NCBI RefSeq assembly: GCF_021560035.1
Contig: NZ_CP074373.1
Coordinates: forward strand, 2,290,001-2,354,000
Length of the DNA: 64,000 nt
DNA from: Virgibacillus sp. NKC19-16
GTDB taxonomy: Bacteria; Bacillota; Bacilli; Bacillales; Amphibacillaceae
Direction of reading: 5' to 3'
Part shown: positions 24,364-33,367 of the stretch, in pieces
Numbering within the stretch: the stretch's first letter is position 1
Layout: the number at the start of each line of letters is the position of its first letter
The notes under the pieces: generated by a model
Told to the model about the DNA's origin: nothing
The model's database searches: none
The model's input: only the letters and a program-made list of their open reading frames with translations
Translations under genes and position numbers: made by a program

Positions 24364-24520
24364 CTAAAAAAGCCCTTCCTACAATCTGAGGAAAGGGTAC
24401 CAAAGCCTTTCGCTCTTATTGTTCAAGGAATATCCTTGCATCAGGTGAGCACCTTTTCACCGTAGTGATGGTTGCTGGGTTTCATAGGGGCTGTCCCTCC
24501 ACCAACTCTGAATAAGAGAT
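24364..24520 (-). promoter_or_regulatory. SAM-I (S-box) riboswitch of metK
   Basis: Minus strand, aptamer 24518-24411: CTCTTATTCAGAG, GGTGGAGGGA, CCCTATGAAACCCAGCAACC and the closing CAATAAGAG pairing back to the 5' end. An expression platform follows with a hairpin CCCTTTCC / GGAAGGG and a T run (24366-24400). High SAM should favour termination. Confidence 0.96.
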
Positions 24521-24533
24521 CCGTTCGCAATTT

Positions 24534-24562
24534 AGCTTAACGAAAGCAGCCTTCTATGTCAA
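24534..24562 (-). promoter_or_regulatory. metK promoter
   Basis: Minus strand TTGACA, 17-base spacer, TAAGCT (weak -10), placed just before the riboswitch. Confidence 0.6.
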
Positions 24563-24620
24563 CTATTTAATAGCTTAGCAGATTGAAGAAAAATTTCCGA
24601 AAAAAATCCAATAAATAGTG

Positions 24621-24648
24621 TGGACTAATGTTAATAATGTGTTATACT
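24621..24648 (+). promoter_or_regulatory. Candidate pckA promoter
   Basis: TGGACT, 16-base spacer, TATACT, about 65 bases before the pckA start. Confidence 0.55.
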
Positions 24649-24713
24649 ATTTACAAATTGATGCATATGATAATTTTATATTTTAAAAAATCATCAAAAG
24701 GCGGGTATTTCAT

Positions 24714-26300
24714 ATGAAAACGGTAGAAAATGCATTAGACAAAAATATATCTTCCCATAAAAACCTGATTAAAAATGCACCTGTTCCTCGTTTGGTCGAG
24801 AATATATTATCAAAAAATGAAGGTGTTCTTACTGCAACCGGGGCTGTTCGGGCAACGACAGGAACCTATACAGGTCGTTCACCAAAAGATAAATTTATTG
24901 TGAAGGATGACATTTGTGAGGATTTTATTGATTGGGGTCCCGTTAATCAAGCCATTGATGAAACCTCCTTTAATAAGCTTTACGAAAAAGTACTCACGTA
25001 TTTAGAGGAAAAAGATGAGCTATATCAATTCAAAGGGTTTGCTGGAGCGGATTCTGCTTACCGTCTTCCAATTCAAGTAATTAATGAGTATGCATGGCAT
25101 AATTTATTTTCTCGCCAATTATTCATTAACCCGACAAATGAAGAACTTGCTTCACACCAGCCTGAATTCACGGTAGTATCAGCACCGAATTTCAAGGCAG
25201 ATCCGGCAATTGATGGTACCAATTCAGAGACATTTATTATTATTTCGTTTAAAAAGCGGGTTGTTTTGATCGGTGGAACGGAATATGCCGGGGAAATAAA
25301 GAAATCTATCTTTTCGGTTATGAATTATTTACTGCCGAGACGAAATATTTTATCAATGCATTGTTCGGCAAATGTTGGCCCAGAAGGCGATGTTGCATTA
25401 TTCTTTGGTCTATCGGGAACTGGAAAGACAACGTTATCCGCTGATCCATACCGTCGCTTAATCGGTGATGATGAGCATGGATGGAGTCCAAACGGCGTAT
25501 TTAATATTGAGGGGGGCTGCTATGCAAAGTGTATCAACCTGTCCGAGAAGAAAGAGCCGCAAATTTTTAATGCGATTCGATTTGGCTCCGTGCTGGAAAA
25601 TGTCGTTCTCGATGATGAAACACGACTTCCTGATTATGATGATGTGTCGTTAACAGAAAATACACGTGCCGCCTATCCATTAGACAATATTGATAATATT
25701 ATAAGCCCAAGCGTTGCCGGACATCCGAATACAATTATTTTCTTAACAGCTGACGCTTCCGGAACTTTGCCGCCGATTAGTAAATTAACGAAAGAGCAAG
25801 CCATGTATCACTTTTTAAGCGGATATACAAGTAAATTGGCAGGTACAGAGCGCGGGGTAACAGAGCCACAGGCTACATTTTCAGCATGCTTTGGTTCACC
25901 ATTCCTGCCGCTGGTACCATCAACTTATGCGGAAATGTTAGGAGAAAAAATTGACCAGCATAATTCCAATGTCTTTTTAGTAAATACCGGCTGGACCGGT
26001 GGATCCTATGGTGTGGGCAGGCGAATGAAATTATCGCACACCCGTGCAATGGTTCATTCCGCTTTAGAGGGAGAACTTAATGCAGTTGAAACAACGAAAG
26101 ATAGTATTTTCGGTCTCGAAATTCCAATACACGTACCGGGTGTACCTGACGAAGTACTTGTTCCCAAACAGACATGGGAAAATAAAGATGCTTATACGAC
26201 TGCCGCTCAATCACTTGCCATGAAATTTCATGAGAACTTTGAGAAATTCTCACAAGTAACTGATTCCATTAAAGAAGCAGGACCATTGTATAAAGCATAA
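24714..26300 (+). CDS. pckA: Phosphoenolpyruvate carboxykinase (ATP)
   Basis: 528 residues. The kinase P-loop [16 protein letters not shown] lies near residues 232-247, and [20 protein letters not shown] follows as the metal/oxaloacetate site. ATP-type PEPCK, converting oxaloacetate to PEP as the first step of gluconeogenesis. RBS AAAGGCGGG precedes the ATG. Single-gene unit with a terminator downstream. Confidence 0.98.
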   Translation: MKTVENALDKNISSHKNLIKNAPVPRLVENILSKNEGVLTATGAVRATTGTYTGRSPKDKFIVKDDICEDFIDWGPVNQAIDETSFNKLYEKVLTYLEEKDELYQFKGFAGADSAYRLPIQVINEYAWHNLFSRQLFINPTNEELASHQPEFTVVSAPNFKADPAIDGTNSETFIIISFKKRVVLIGGTEYAGEIKKSIFSVMNYLLPRRNILSMHCSANVGPEGDVALFFGLSGTGKTTLSADPYRRLIGDDEHGWSPNGVFNIEGGCYAKCINLSEKKEPQIFNAIRFGSVLENVVLDDETRLPDYDDVSLTENTRAAYPLDNIDNIISPSVAGHPNTIIFLTADASGTLPPISKLTKEQAMYHFLSGYTSKLAGTERGVTEPQATFSACFGSPFLPLVPSTYAEMLGEKIDQHNSNVFLVNTGWTGGSYGVGRRMKLSHTRAMVHSALEGELNAVETTKDSIFGLEIPIHVPGVPDEVLVPKQTWENKDAYTTAAQSLAMKFHENFEKFSQVTDSIKEAGPLYKA

Positions 26301-26370
26301 AAATTATTGTTTCCTCATCCCAAAGGATTTCATTTATATGTGGAAAAGCGGAGCGAGCAAGTCCGCTGGT

Positions 26371-26407
26371 GAAAACCGATCTCTACGATGGAGATCGGTT
26401 TTTTCCG
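26371..26407 (+). terminator. pckA terminator
   Basis: AAAACCGATCTC, loop TACGATG, GAGATCGGTTTTTTCC: perfect stem plus T run. Any reading of the next gene from 26369 would start inside this hairpin. Confidence 0.9.
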
Positions 26408-26560
26408 CTCTCCAGTTATTTCTGCTCTCAGGTTGATTCTTCCCGTCATGGCAACTCCGAAAATAATTTCACTTTACCGGAACTAGGCATTCACACATTT
26501 TTTCCAGAAAGCATAAGCTATTTTGACATATCATTACTGAAATTGAAAGGGTCGAACTGT

Positions 26561-27553
26561 ATGAAAAAAACAAAGCTTATCGCTGTTATTTCAATTGTGC
26601 TACTTCTTTTCCTTTCCGCATGTAATTCATCGAATGGAAATACGCAGATTCAACTTGCCGAGGTGACACGTTCTGTTTTCTATGCACCGCAATATGTTGC
26701 GATTGAAGAAGGTTTTTTTGAAGAAGAAGGATTGGATGTTGAACTGCAGACAACATGGGGCGGTGATACAACAATGACATCACTATTATCAGACGGTTCT
26801 GATATTGCACTTGTTGGTTCCGAGACTTCTATTTATGTGTACGCACAGGACTCAAAAGACTATGCTGTTAATTTCGCACAATTAACTGCTACAGATGGGA
26901 CATTTCTGGTTGCCAAGGAGCCTGACCCTGAATTTACATGGGATGATCTTCGGGGAAGTGAATTTCTAGGGCAGCGTACTGGTGGGATGCCACAGATGGT
27001 TGGTGAATTTGTATTAAAAAATCATGACATTGATCCACATGCCGATTTGAATTTAAGTCAAAATATTGATTTTGCCAATATACCAGGAGCGTTTGCATCA
27101 GGCGACTATGAGTATGTTCAGTTATTCGAGCCAACAGCAAGTGTTTTTGAAGAAGAAGGAAACGGTCATATTGTGGCTTCCTTTGGAGAGGAATCCGGTC
27201 AAGTACCTTATACTTCCTATATGGCGAAGGAAAGTTATATGGACGGAAATGAAGAGACACTTAGCAAGTTTACAAGCGCAATCTATAAAGCACAGCAATG
27301 GGTGCAGGAAAATAGTGCCGAAGACATCGCAGAATCCATCCAACCTTATTTCGAGGATACCGAAGTGGATATGTTAGCTACAGCGATCGAACGTTATAAA
27401 AACCAGGGCTCCTTTTCAACAGATCCCACCTTGGATGAAGAAGAATGGGAAAATCTAAAGGCGATTATGGAAGAAGCAGGTGAATTACCCGCAGATGTAG
27501 GTTACGAGGACCTTGTAAATACGGAAATTGCTGAGGAAGTTATCACTAACTAA
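26561..27553 (+). CDS. ytlA: YtlA-like ABC transporter substrate-binding lipoprotein (NMT1/SsuA type)
   Basis: 330 residues. A lipoprotein signal ends in LFLSACNSS (lipobox, Cys near residue 22). The body, with YAPQYVAIEEGFFEEEGLDV and GDTTMTSLLSDGSDIALVG, is the NMT1/SsuA-like periplasmic-binding fold used for pyrimidine precursors, sulfonates or nitrate. The ligand is unknown. Start at 26561 places the Met directly before the lysine-rich signal; longer forms run through the pckA terminator. First gene of ytlA-ytlC-ytlD. Confidence 0.88.
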   Translation: MKKTKLIAVISIVLLLFLSACNSSNGNTQIQLAEVTRSVFYAPQYVAIEEGFFEEEGLDVELQTTWGGDTTMTSLLSDGSDIALVGSETSIYVYAQDSKDYAVNFAQLTATDGTFLVAKEPDPEFTWDDLRGSEFLGQRTGGMPQMVGEFVLKNHDIDPHADLNLSQNIDFANIPGAFASGDYEYVQLFEPTASVFEEEGNGHIVASFGEESGQVPYTSYMAKESYMDGNEETLSKFTSAIYKAQQWVQENSAEDIAESIQPYFEDTEVDMLATAIERYKNQGSFSTDPTLDEEEWENLKAIMEEAGELPADVGYEDLVNTEIAEEVITN

Positions 27554-27570
27554 GGAGGGGGGTCCCCATT

Positions 27571-28380
27571 TTGTCTTTTCTAACCTTAGATCAAGTAACA
27601 CATCATTACTTTTCTAAAAACAGCTACACAAAAGCATTGGATAATATATCTTTATCTGTGAAAGAAGGCGAATTCGTAGCCCTGCTCGGCCCAAGCGGTT
27701 GTGGAAAATCAACAATCCTTTCTATTATTGCGGGGATTATGAAACAAACTGCCGGGCATGTACTTCTGCAGCAGAAACCAATAAGTGACTCCGAATTAGC
27801 AATTGGATACATGCTGCAGCAGGACTATTTATTTCCATGGAAAACAATTATTGACAATGTTTTATTAGGTCCGAAAATCAACAACAATGACACAGAGGAA
27901 ACCAAAGAAAAAGCATTGGATTTACTTAACAACGTTGGTTTAGCAGACGTTGCGGGCGCTTATCCAAGCTCCCTTTCCGGTGGAATGCGTCAACGGGTCG
28001 CACTTGTTCGAACATTAATAAATGATCCGAAAATATTCCTGTTAGATGAACCATTCTCAGCTCTGGATTATCAAACAAAACTCAAATTGGAGGATCAAGT
28101 ATCCCATCTACTAAAAATGTATCACAAAACGACCATCCTTGTTACACATGATATCGGTGAAGCAATTGCCATGAGTGACCGTATTTGTATTATGGATGCC
28201 AATCCCGGAAGCCTTGCTAAAGTATTCGAAGTCCCTATTGAATTACGTGACGAAAAGCCTTTTTTAGTTCGAAGACATCCAAAATATCAAATCCTCTTCG
28301 ATAAAATATGGGATGAGTTGGAACATGAAGATAAAGCTTCATCAGAATCAAAGGTGGTGTCAAATAATAATGGAAACTAA
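27571..28380 (+). CDS. ytlC: YtlC-like ABC transporter ATPase
   Basis: 269 residues. Walker A GPSGCGKS near residue 41, Q-loop near LQQDYLFPW, signature [12 protein letters not shown] near residue 137, Walker [13 protein letters not shown] near residue 156, and the H-loop VTHDIGEA. Typical of the nitrate/taurine importer class. TTG start at 27571 preceded by AAGGAGGGG. Its last bases overlap ytlD, indicating coupled translation. Confidence 0.93.
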   Translation: MSFLTLDQVTHHYFSKNSYTKALDNISLSVKEGEFVALLGPSGCGKSTILSIIAGIMKQTAGHVLLQQKPISDSELAIGYMLQQDYLFPWKTIIDNVLLGPKINNNDTEETKEKALDLLNNVGLADVAGAYPSSLSGGMRQRVALVRTLINDPKIFLLDEPFSALDYQTKLKLEDQVSHLLKMYHKTTILVTHDIGEAIAMSDRICIMDANPGSLAKVFEVPIELRDEKPFLVRRHPKYQILFDKIWDELEHEDKASSESKVVSNNNGN

Positions 28381-29176
28381 ATCCGATTACCACCTTTATG
28401 AAGCCTATAAAAATCAGTTAAAGCGTGAAAAGAAGATTGTTTTCGCTTGGCAGATCTCTATTTTAATAACATTTATAGCACTATGGGAGCTTGCGAGCAG
28501 ATTATATTGGATTGATCCATTGATATTTAGTTCTCCAACTAAAATTTTCAATTTACTAGTTGACCGATTTACGGATGGATCAATGGTCACACATATCCAG
28601 GTAACATTGTTTGAAACGGTGCTTGGCTTCATTATTGGTACGCTTCTAGGTATAGTAATTGCTACATTACTTTGGTCATCCACACGATTTTCCAAAATTA
28701 TGGATCCTTATCTTGTCATTATGAACGCGATGCCTAAAGTAGCGCTTGGTCCCATTATTATTGTCGCCCTCGGTCCTGGTTATTTTTCGATAATTACCAT
28801 GGGGGCAATCATCTCAGTGATTATTACGACGCTTGTCGTGTATTCTGCTTTCAATGAAGTCGACCCAAATTATGAAAAAGTACTCATAAGCTTTGGAGCA
28901 TCGAGGTGGCAGCGTTTTAAGGAAGCCATTTTTCCGGCAACACTTCCGGCAATGATTTCTACATTAAAAGTAAATGTAGGCCTTTCATGGGTTGGTGTCA
29001 TTGTTGGTGAATTTCTCGTTTCAAAGCAAGGTTTAGGATATTTAATTATTTACGGATTCCAAGTATTTGATTTTTCACTTGTGATGTCAAGCTTAGTCCT
29101 CATTGCAATATTTGCTGCGATTATGTATAAAATCGTAGAGAAAATTGAAAAATGGCTGATTAAGCATTCAACTTAA
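28370..29176 (+). CDS. ytlD: YtlD-like ABC transporter permease
   Basis: 268 residues with about six membrane segments; the permease-ATPase contact loop (EAA motif) is recognisable around [20 protein letters not shown] near residue 180. Start ATG at 28370 overlaps ytlC by 11 bases, with AAAGGTGG as Shine-Dalgarno; an upstream frame from 28313 lies in ytlC. Followed by a strong terminator. Confidence 0.92.
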   Translation: METKSDYHLYEAYKNQLKREKKIVFAWQISILITFIALWELASRLYWIDPLIFSSPTKIFNLLVDRFTDGSMVTHIQVTLFETVLGFIIGTLLGIVIATLLWSSTRFSKIMDPYLVIMNAMPKVALGPIIIVALGPGYFSIITMGAIISVIITTLVVYSAFNEVDPNYEKVLISFGASRWQRFKEAIFPATLPAMISTLKVNVGLSWVGVIVGEFLVSKQGLGYLIIYGFQVFDFSLVMSSLVLIAIFAAIMYKIVEKIEKWLIKHST

Positions 29177-29192
29177 TTAAGAAAATCACACG

Positions 29193-29231
29193 AAAAAATC
29201 GCCTATTCCAGATTATAGGCGATTTTTTCTT
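29193..29231 (+). terminator. Terminator of ytlACD
   Basis: AAAAAATCGCCTAT, short loop, ATAGGCGATTTTTTCT: perfect stem and T run. Confidence 0.92.
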
Positions 29232-29275
29232 ATATAAAAGCTCTTTTCGTAAGTATTGTCTCTTTTAGTTGATAT

Positions 29276-29659
29276 AAACTGCGACATTATGTGCAATACT
29301 CGCCGCCGTCCGGGATCGTTCCGGGCAGTCGCTTTCCGCGGGCACGGCCTCAGCCTCCTCGAGAAAACCACTCTGCGGGGTCTTCGGACACGTGCTATTC
29401 CCGCAGGAGTCGACTGCCCTCCACTCACCCGGACTCGTGATGAGAGCAACGAAACTGTTTCGTTTTATTACACAAATAATATATAGTAACTAATGCTAGC
29501 GAAGGAAATACATGAAGACTCCTGCGGGAGCAAAGGTCTAGGTGAGACTCCGCAGTGCGCCAGCACAAGGAGGCTCACCAGCCGCCCGCGGAAAGCGGAA
29601 TGTATTTCCGTAGCGGCGGGTGAAAGCATCAATCTTAATTTTAAATTATGTCGCAGTTT
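29276..29659. repeat. Composite palindromic repeat element (about 384 bp)
   Basis: Bounded by a perfect 12-base inverted repeat, AAACTGCGACAT (29276-29287) and ATGTCGCAGTTT (29648-29659). Inside are two copies of a roughly 100-base repeat in opposite orientation: A at 29323-29419, B at 29504-29609. Both share GACTCCTGCGGGA and CCCGCGGAAAGCG at corresponding ends. Each copy is closed by its own inverted repeat, GGGCAGTC/GACTGCCC in A and GGAAATACAT/ATGTATTTCC in B. Very GC-rich relative to the surroundings, no credible coding frame. It resembles intergenic repeats seen across Bacillaceae, but I cannot name the family. Confidence 0.8.
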
Positions 29660-29744
29660 TCATCTTTTATGTCAAAAACAACAAATGTCTTCGGTGGGAA
29701 CCTTTGGTGCAGTCCCAGTCTTTTAAAAAACAGCCTATATAAAA

Positions 29745-30242
29745 TTAACGCTTTTGCGACTCAGATCCGACGGTAAGCCATGTCTTTCGAATATGTTTCA
29801 TACAATAGTCCAACACGCCATCTTTCATAATGAAACTATATAAATGATTATCCTTAACGTTGGACGGGATTGTTTTTAACAGGAAAGGTCCGTCTGTTTC
29901 AAAATAGGTGTCCTGCTGGATGAGTTGATCAATTTGAGCGAAATAGACATTTTTAATAATGGTTTCCGTTTTTCCGGCAACATAGTATTGGCCAATATAA
30001 TTTATGTCTTCTACTTTTCCACCTGTTTCTTCCATTACTTCACGAATAGCAGCCTCTCTCGCTGTTTCACCTTCCTCTACATTACCACCAGGAAATTCAT
30101 ATCCCCTTCCCTTATGCTTTGTTAAAAGCCAATCATCCTTGTGCCTGCATACAACCCATACATGTTTTGGCGAGGTCGAAAAAGGATGATCATCAAAGGA
30201 AAGTTTCACTTCGTTGTTATAGTAATCTCTGAATGTATACAT
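29745..30242 (-). CDS. ytkD: YtkD-like Nudix nucleoside triphosphatase
   Basis: 165 residues. The Nudix box GX5EX7REUXEEXGU spans about residues 48-71, reading GGNVEEGETAREAAIREV then MEETGG. YtkD of Bacillus subtilis hydrolyses 8-oxo-dGTP and other NTPs, an anti-mutator and antioxidant role. Context next to ytlACD supports the assignment. Confidence 0.88.
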   Translation of the reverse strand: MYTFRDYYNNEVKLSFDDHPFSTSPKHVWVVCRHKDDWLLTKHKGRGYEFPGGNVEEGETAREAAIREVMEETGGKVEDINYIGQYYVAGKTETIIKNVYFAQIDQLIQQDTYFETDGPFLLKTIPSNVKDNHLYSFIMKDGVLDYCMKHIRKTWLTVGSESQKR

Positions 30243-30260
30243 GATGTCAACTGCCTTTAC

Positions 30261-30770
30261 TTATCTAATGCTTATATTTGTTATCTTCCATTCCTTTTCA
30301 AAACTAAATTCAATTTCTATCTCATATTCGTCATAGAAAAAGCTTTGGTTCTCCTGGACGACTTTGACTTGCTTATTATCCAATTGTACCATATCATATT
30401 CGTTTTCTTCCATGAACCATGGTGGTGTTTCTGTTGGGAGAATATACAGACCGTCTGCTTCTTCCCTGTAGAAATAATCAACATAGATTTTAGCAGTTTC
30501 TCTTGTTGTCACTTGTTCAAAAGCATTTAGCAATTCATCTTTGGTATCATAATTTACAACCTTGTAATTTTCATCTGCTTCCTGTACAAGAATATCCATG
30601 AATTCACCTGTTAAAGAAATCACCTCTTCATGTGTGATATGTTCTTCCTTTTGCTGATCCTCTTCAGCTTCCACTATTTGTAGATCATTTGTGTTAACCA
30701 ACGTAAATAAAAATAATATAATTCCTGTTCCTAAAATCCAGTACTTATTCTTAAAATGTTTTCTTTCCAT
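30261..30770 (-). CDS. Exported protein of unknown function
   Basis: 169 residues. One N-terminal membrane segment (residues 10-27, WILGTGIILFLFTLV) precedes a highly acidic domain with many Glu and Asp. It ends FEKEWKITNISIR, a pattern of small NTF2-like or immunity-type folds, but I do not recognise the family. It sits 18 bases before ytkD on the same strand and may be co-transcribed. Confidence 0.65.
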   Translation of the reverse strand: MERKHFKNKYWILGTGIILFLFTLVNTNDLQIVEAEEDQQKEEHITHEEVISLTGEFMDILVQEADENYKVVNYDTKDELLNAFEQVTTRETAKIYVDYFYREEADGLYILPTETPPWFMEENEYDMVQLDNKQVKVVQENQSFFYDEYEIEIEFSFEKEWKITNISIR

Positions 30771-30825
30771 TGATATAACCTCCCTCTATGTACACTATTC
30801 CTCTTAAGCTGGAAAGATAAACCAA

Positions 30826-30864
30826 AAAATAGGAATAGAACATGATTACATTCTATTCCTACCC
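30826..30864 (-). terminator. Terminator upstream of the exported protein gene
   Basis: Minus strand TAGGAATAGAA, loop, TTCTATTCCTA, then TTTTTT: ends the transcript of the 31189-30869 gene. Confidence 0.82.
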
Positions 30865-30868
30865 TTTT

Positions 30869-31189
30869 TCACATATGATCGTCTTTTAAAATTCCCATCT
30901 CTGTAATATGAGACTTCGCTCGTTCATCGCCCCAGTCATACAGCATCTGAAAAGCTTGTGCAATATTACTGTCATAATCATCATTCGGTTTATCGTTATG
31001 GTATGGCATAATTGGTACATGAGACCGCCAGAACGAATTGAAGCTCGCATCATGCATATTTTCCAGCTTTGAACGTAATAATCTAACCTCATCCTCTGTT
31101 GCATGAATGACAAATTCCTCATTATTATCATATTTGATTTGAGAAATTTCCCCAGACCCAATATTCACATAATACTTTCTCTTTTCCAT
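30869..31189 (-). CDS. Small soluble protein conserved in Bacillaceae, function unknown
   Basis: 106 residues beginning MEKRKYYVNIGSGEISQIKY. No membrane segment; rich in Asp and Asn, with FWRSHVPIMPYHNDKPNDDY near residue 52. The start at 31189 has a near-perfect AGGAGG 9 bases upstream; the open frame to 31360 upstream runs into the preceding gene's terminator and is not used. I do not recognise a function. Confidence 0.75.
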   Translation of the reverse strand: MEKRKYYVNIGSGEISQIKYDNNEEFVIHATEDEVRLLRSKLENMHDASFNSFWRSHVPIMPYHNDKPNDDYDSNIAQAFQMLYDWGDERAKSHITEMGILKDDHM

Positions 31190-31252
31190 CACAGCACACC
31201 TCCTAGGCTTAATTTGCCTTAAAAGCGTAGAAAGCATGCATGAAATTTTATA

Positions 31253-31285
31253 TAAAAAACCCACCAGAACATTCTGATGGGTAGT
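31253..31285 (-). terminator. Terminator of the siderophore ATPase gene
   Basis: Minus strand ACCCATCAGAA, loop, TTCTGGTGGGT, then TTTTTTA. Confidence 0.87.
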
Positions 31286-31290
31286 CGCTC

Positions 31291-32118
31291 TTAGGAAGTT
31301 ATTGCTGATTGTTGATTTTGATTGGCAAATACACAACGGCCTTTGCCATGAGGGATGCACATTGGTGTTCCAAATCTCGGATCATAGGTCACATCACATT
31401 TCATTTGAAAAACATCATGAACTAAATTACATGTAACAATTTCTTCCGGTTTTCCTGTTGCATAAATTTGTTTATCTTTTATGGAAACAACATTATGTGC
31501 GTAGCGGCATGCAAGGTTTAAATCATGCAAAACCATTATAATGGTACGTCCATCCTTTTCATTCAAATCAAACAGTAAATCAAGAACATCAATTTGATGC
31601 GCCATATCTAAGTAGGTTGTCGGCTCATCAAGTAAGATAGCATCCGTCTCCTGCGCCAATGTCATGGCAATCCATGCGCGCTGTCGCTGGCCACCGGATA
31701 ATGAATCAACGGATCGATCTTTTAAATCAAGCATGTTTGTTGATTCAAGCGCATCGTTCACAGCATCTTCATCGTCTTTTGACCATTGTTTCAGGAACCC
31801 GCGATGCGGATGTCTCCCCTGTTTAACAAGTTCCATGACGGACAGGCCTTCAGGTGTGACCGGACCCTGCGGTAAGATAGATAGCTTTTTAGCAACTTCT
31901 TTTGTACCCATCTTCGCGATATTTTCACCATCTAAAACAATGTCGCCGCCTTTTGGCTTTAATAAGCGGGCCAGAGAACGTAATAATGTAGATTTCCCAC
32001 TTCCATTAGCACCAATTAAGACAGTAATTTCACCTTTAGGTATTGCTATATTTAAATCATCTATTATGATATTTTCCCCATAACCAAGGGTTAAATCAGT
32101 TGCCGATAGTGTTTGCAT
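31291..32118 (-). CDS. Iron-siderophore ABC transporter ATPase (YusV/FhuC type)
   Basis: 275 residues. Walker A GANGSGKST near residue 36, signature LSGGQRQRAWIAM near 137, Walker B ILLDEPTTYLD near 158 and the H-loop VLHDLNLACRY. The C terminus (GTPMCIPHGKGRC) is that of ferric-siderophore ATPases, which often serve several permeases. Start 32118 has GGGGAGAG upstream; the frame extending to 32238 passes through the Fur box region and is rejected. It has its own Fur box (32234-32252). Confidence 0.93.
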   Translation of the reverse strand: MQTLSATDLTLGYGENIIIDDLNIAIPKGEITVLIGANGSGKSTLLRSLARLLKPKGGDIVLDGENIAKMGTKEVAKKLSILPQGPVTPEGLSVMELVKQGRHPHRGFLKQWSKDDEDAVNDALESTNMLDLKDRSVDSLSGGQRQRAWIAMTLAQETDAILLDEPTTYLDMAHQIDVLDLLFDLNEKDGRTIIMVLHDLNLACRYAHNVVSIKDKQIYATGKPEEIVTCNLVHDVFQMKCDVTYDPRFGTPMCIPHGKGRCVFANQNQQSAITS

Positions 32119-32233
32119 TGGAATCTCTCCCCTACATTCATGCATAAAAGCACACACATACATATGTATATGTTTGAATTTTTCCAAAATAACCATTCTG
32201 ACTAATTCCATTGTATTGGCTGTGAGCAGATTA

Positions 32234-32252
32234 GTCAATGATAATCGTTTTC
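32234..32252 (-). promoter_or_regulatory. Fur box upstream of the siderophore ATPase gene
   Basis: 19-base site GTCAATGATAATCGTTTTC matches the Fur consensus GATAATGATAATCATTATC at 15 of 19 positions. Iron repression is inferred. Confidence 0.75.
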
Positions 32253-32284
32253 ATTTAGTGTAACAGTTTTGTGAATGAAAAATT

Positions 32285-32329
32285 AAATAAAGTGACTGTC
32301 ACTACATATAGGTGACAGTCACTTTATTT
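32285..32329 (-). terminator. Terminator of the siderophore-binding protein gene
   Basis: Perfect 18-base-pair stem, AAATAAAGTGACTGTCAC and its complement, loop of 9, with T-rich sequence after it on the minus strand. It overlaps the stop codon. Confidence 0.85.
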
Positions 32330-33278
32330 AAATACCCAACGCATTTAAAACATCGTCAATCGTTTGCTCAGCAGCAATTACTCCCGTATTTGTCCAATTA
32401 CTTGGATCGTTGATCATGTAAATATTTCCGTTTTCAGCTGCAGGTGTACTTTGCCATACGGAACTATTTTCCAAGGTTTCTATACCCTGCTCTCCTTCTT
32501 CAGCCAGTAAAAATACATGATCTGCTTCCAGCTCAGAAAGCGCCTCAAGCGAGATCGGGTTCCATTGTGTTTCTGCAGCACCTAATTCTTCAACAAGAGC
32601 TGGCGCATTTATTCCCACTTCAGAATAAAGTACTTCTGCACTGTGCCGGTCTTCTTCAAATAAAAAGAATTGATCTCCTGTGGCCCAAATTGCAGCAATT
32701 GTTTCATCCCCAAGAGCTTCATCTAATTGTTCGCTGGCATCATTTACCTTTTCCTCATATTCATTTAATACTGTTTCAGCTTCGTTTTCTTTTCCTAGCA
32801 TTTTGCCAAAGGTTTCAATCTGATTACGCCAGTCTTTAGTTGTTTCTTCGGTCATGACGTAAGTTGGCGCAATTTCGTTGTAATCTTCATAGGTTCCTTC
32901 ATAGCTTTCCATATTATTTTCCAAAATAATAAGATCAGGTTCATGGCTAAGGACCTGCTCTAAAGGAAGACTCCATTCAATACTCGGTATATCCTGCAAA
33001 TCATCCTCCAAATAGTTTTGAATCTGCTCCCCTATCGACCATTTCGCAACTGGTGTAACACCAAGTGCGAGCATTGCATCTTCATGAAAAGGTGCTAGGA
33101 TTCTGCTTGGACTTTCTGGTATACTCACCTCTCCCATTTCAGAATCCACAGTCACTTCCCCGCTCGTATCTGTATCAGGTTCTGAGGTGGAATCATCATC
33201 TCCACATGCGGATATAAACAGTAGCAGCCCAAATGCCATCACGATAAAAATCAAGTGGGATTTATAATTTGAATACAT
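32328..33278 (-). CDS. Iron-siderophore-binding lipoprotein (FecB/YfiY type)
   Basis: 316 residues. Lipoprotein signal with lipobox LFISACGDD (Cys near residue 25), then an acidic linker and the class III binding fold. The TroA/FecB-type pattern, a helix-linked pair of lobes, starts at GEVSIPESPSRILAPF and ends TIDDVLNALGI. RBS AAGGGGA before the ATG. Divergent from the permease pair, with a Fur box between. Confidence 0.92.
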   Translation of the reverse strand: MYSNYKSHLIFIVMAFGLLLFISACGDDDSTSEPDTDTSGEVTVDSEMGEVSIPESPSRILAPFHEDAMLALGVTPVAKWSIGEQIQNYLEDDLQDIPSIEWSLPLEQVLSHEPDLIILENNMESYEGTYEDYNEIAPTYVMTEETTKDWRNQIETFGKMLGKENEAETVLNEYEEKVNDASEQLDEALGDETIAAIWATGDQFFLFEEDRHSAEVLYSEVGINAPALVEELGAAETQWNPISLEALSELEADHVFLLAEEGEQGIETLENSSVWQSTPAAENGNIYMINDPSNWTNTGVIAAEQTIDDVLNALGI

Positions 33279-33314
33279 ATGTATGTCCCCTTTATGTTAT
33301 AATTGTCATCTAAT

Positions 33315-33333
33315 GGTAATGATATTCATTTTC
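33315..33333. promoter_or_regulatory. Fur box between the binding-protein gene and the permease operon
   Basis: GGTAATGATATTCATTTTC matches the 19-base Fur consensus at 16 positions. Placed to control both divergent units. Confidence 0.85.
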
Positions 33334-33367
33334 AATTAGAAAGTCAATGACAATTCAGGGGAAAACG

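Noticed and set aside
26369-26560. N-terminal extension of YtlA
   Set aside because: It starts inside the pckA terminator and lacks a Shine-Dalgarno; the lipoprotein signal starts at 26561.
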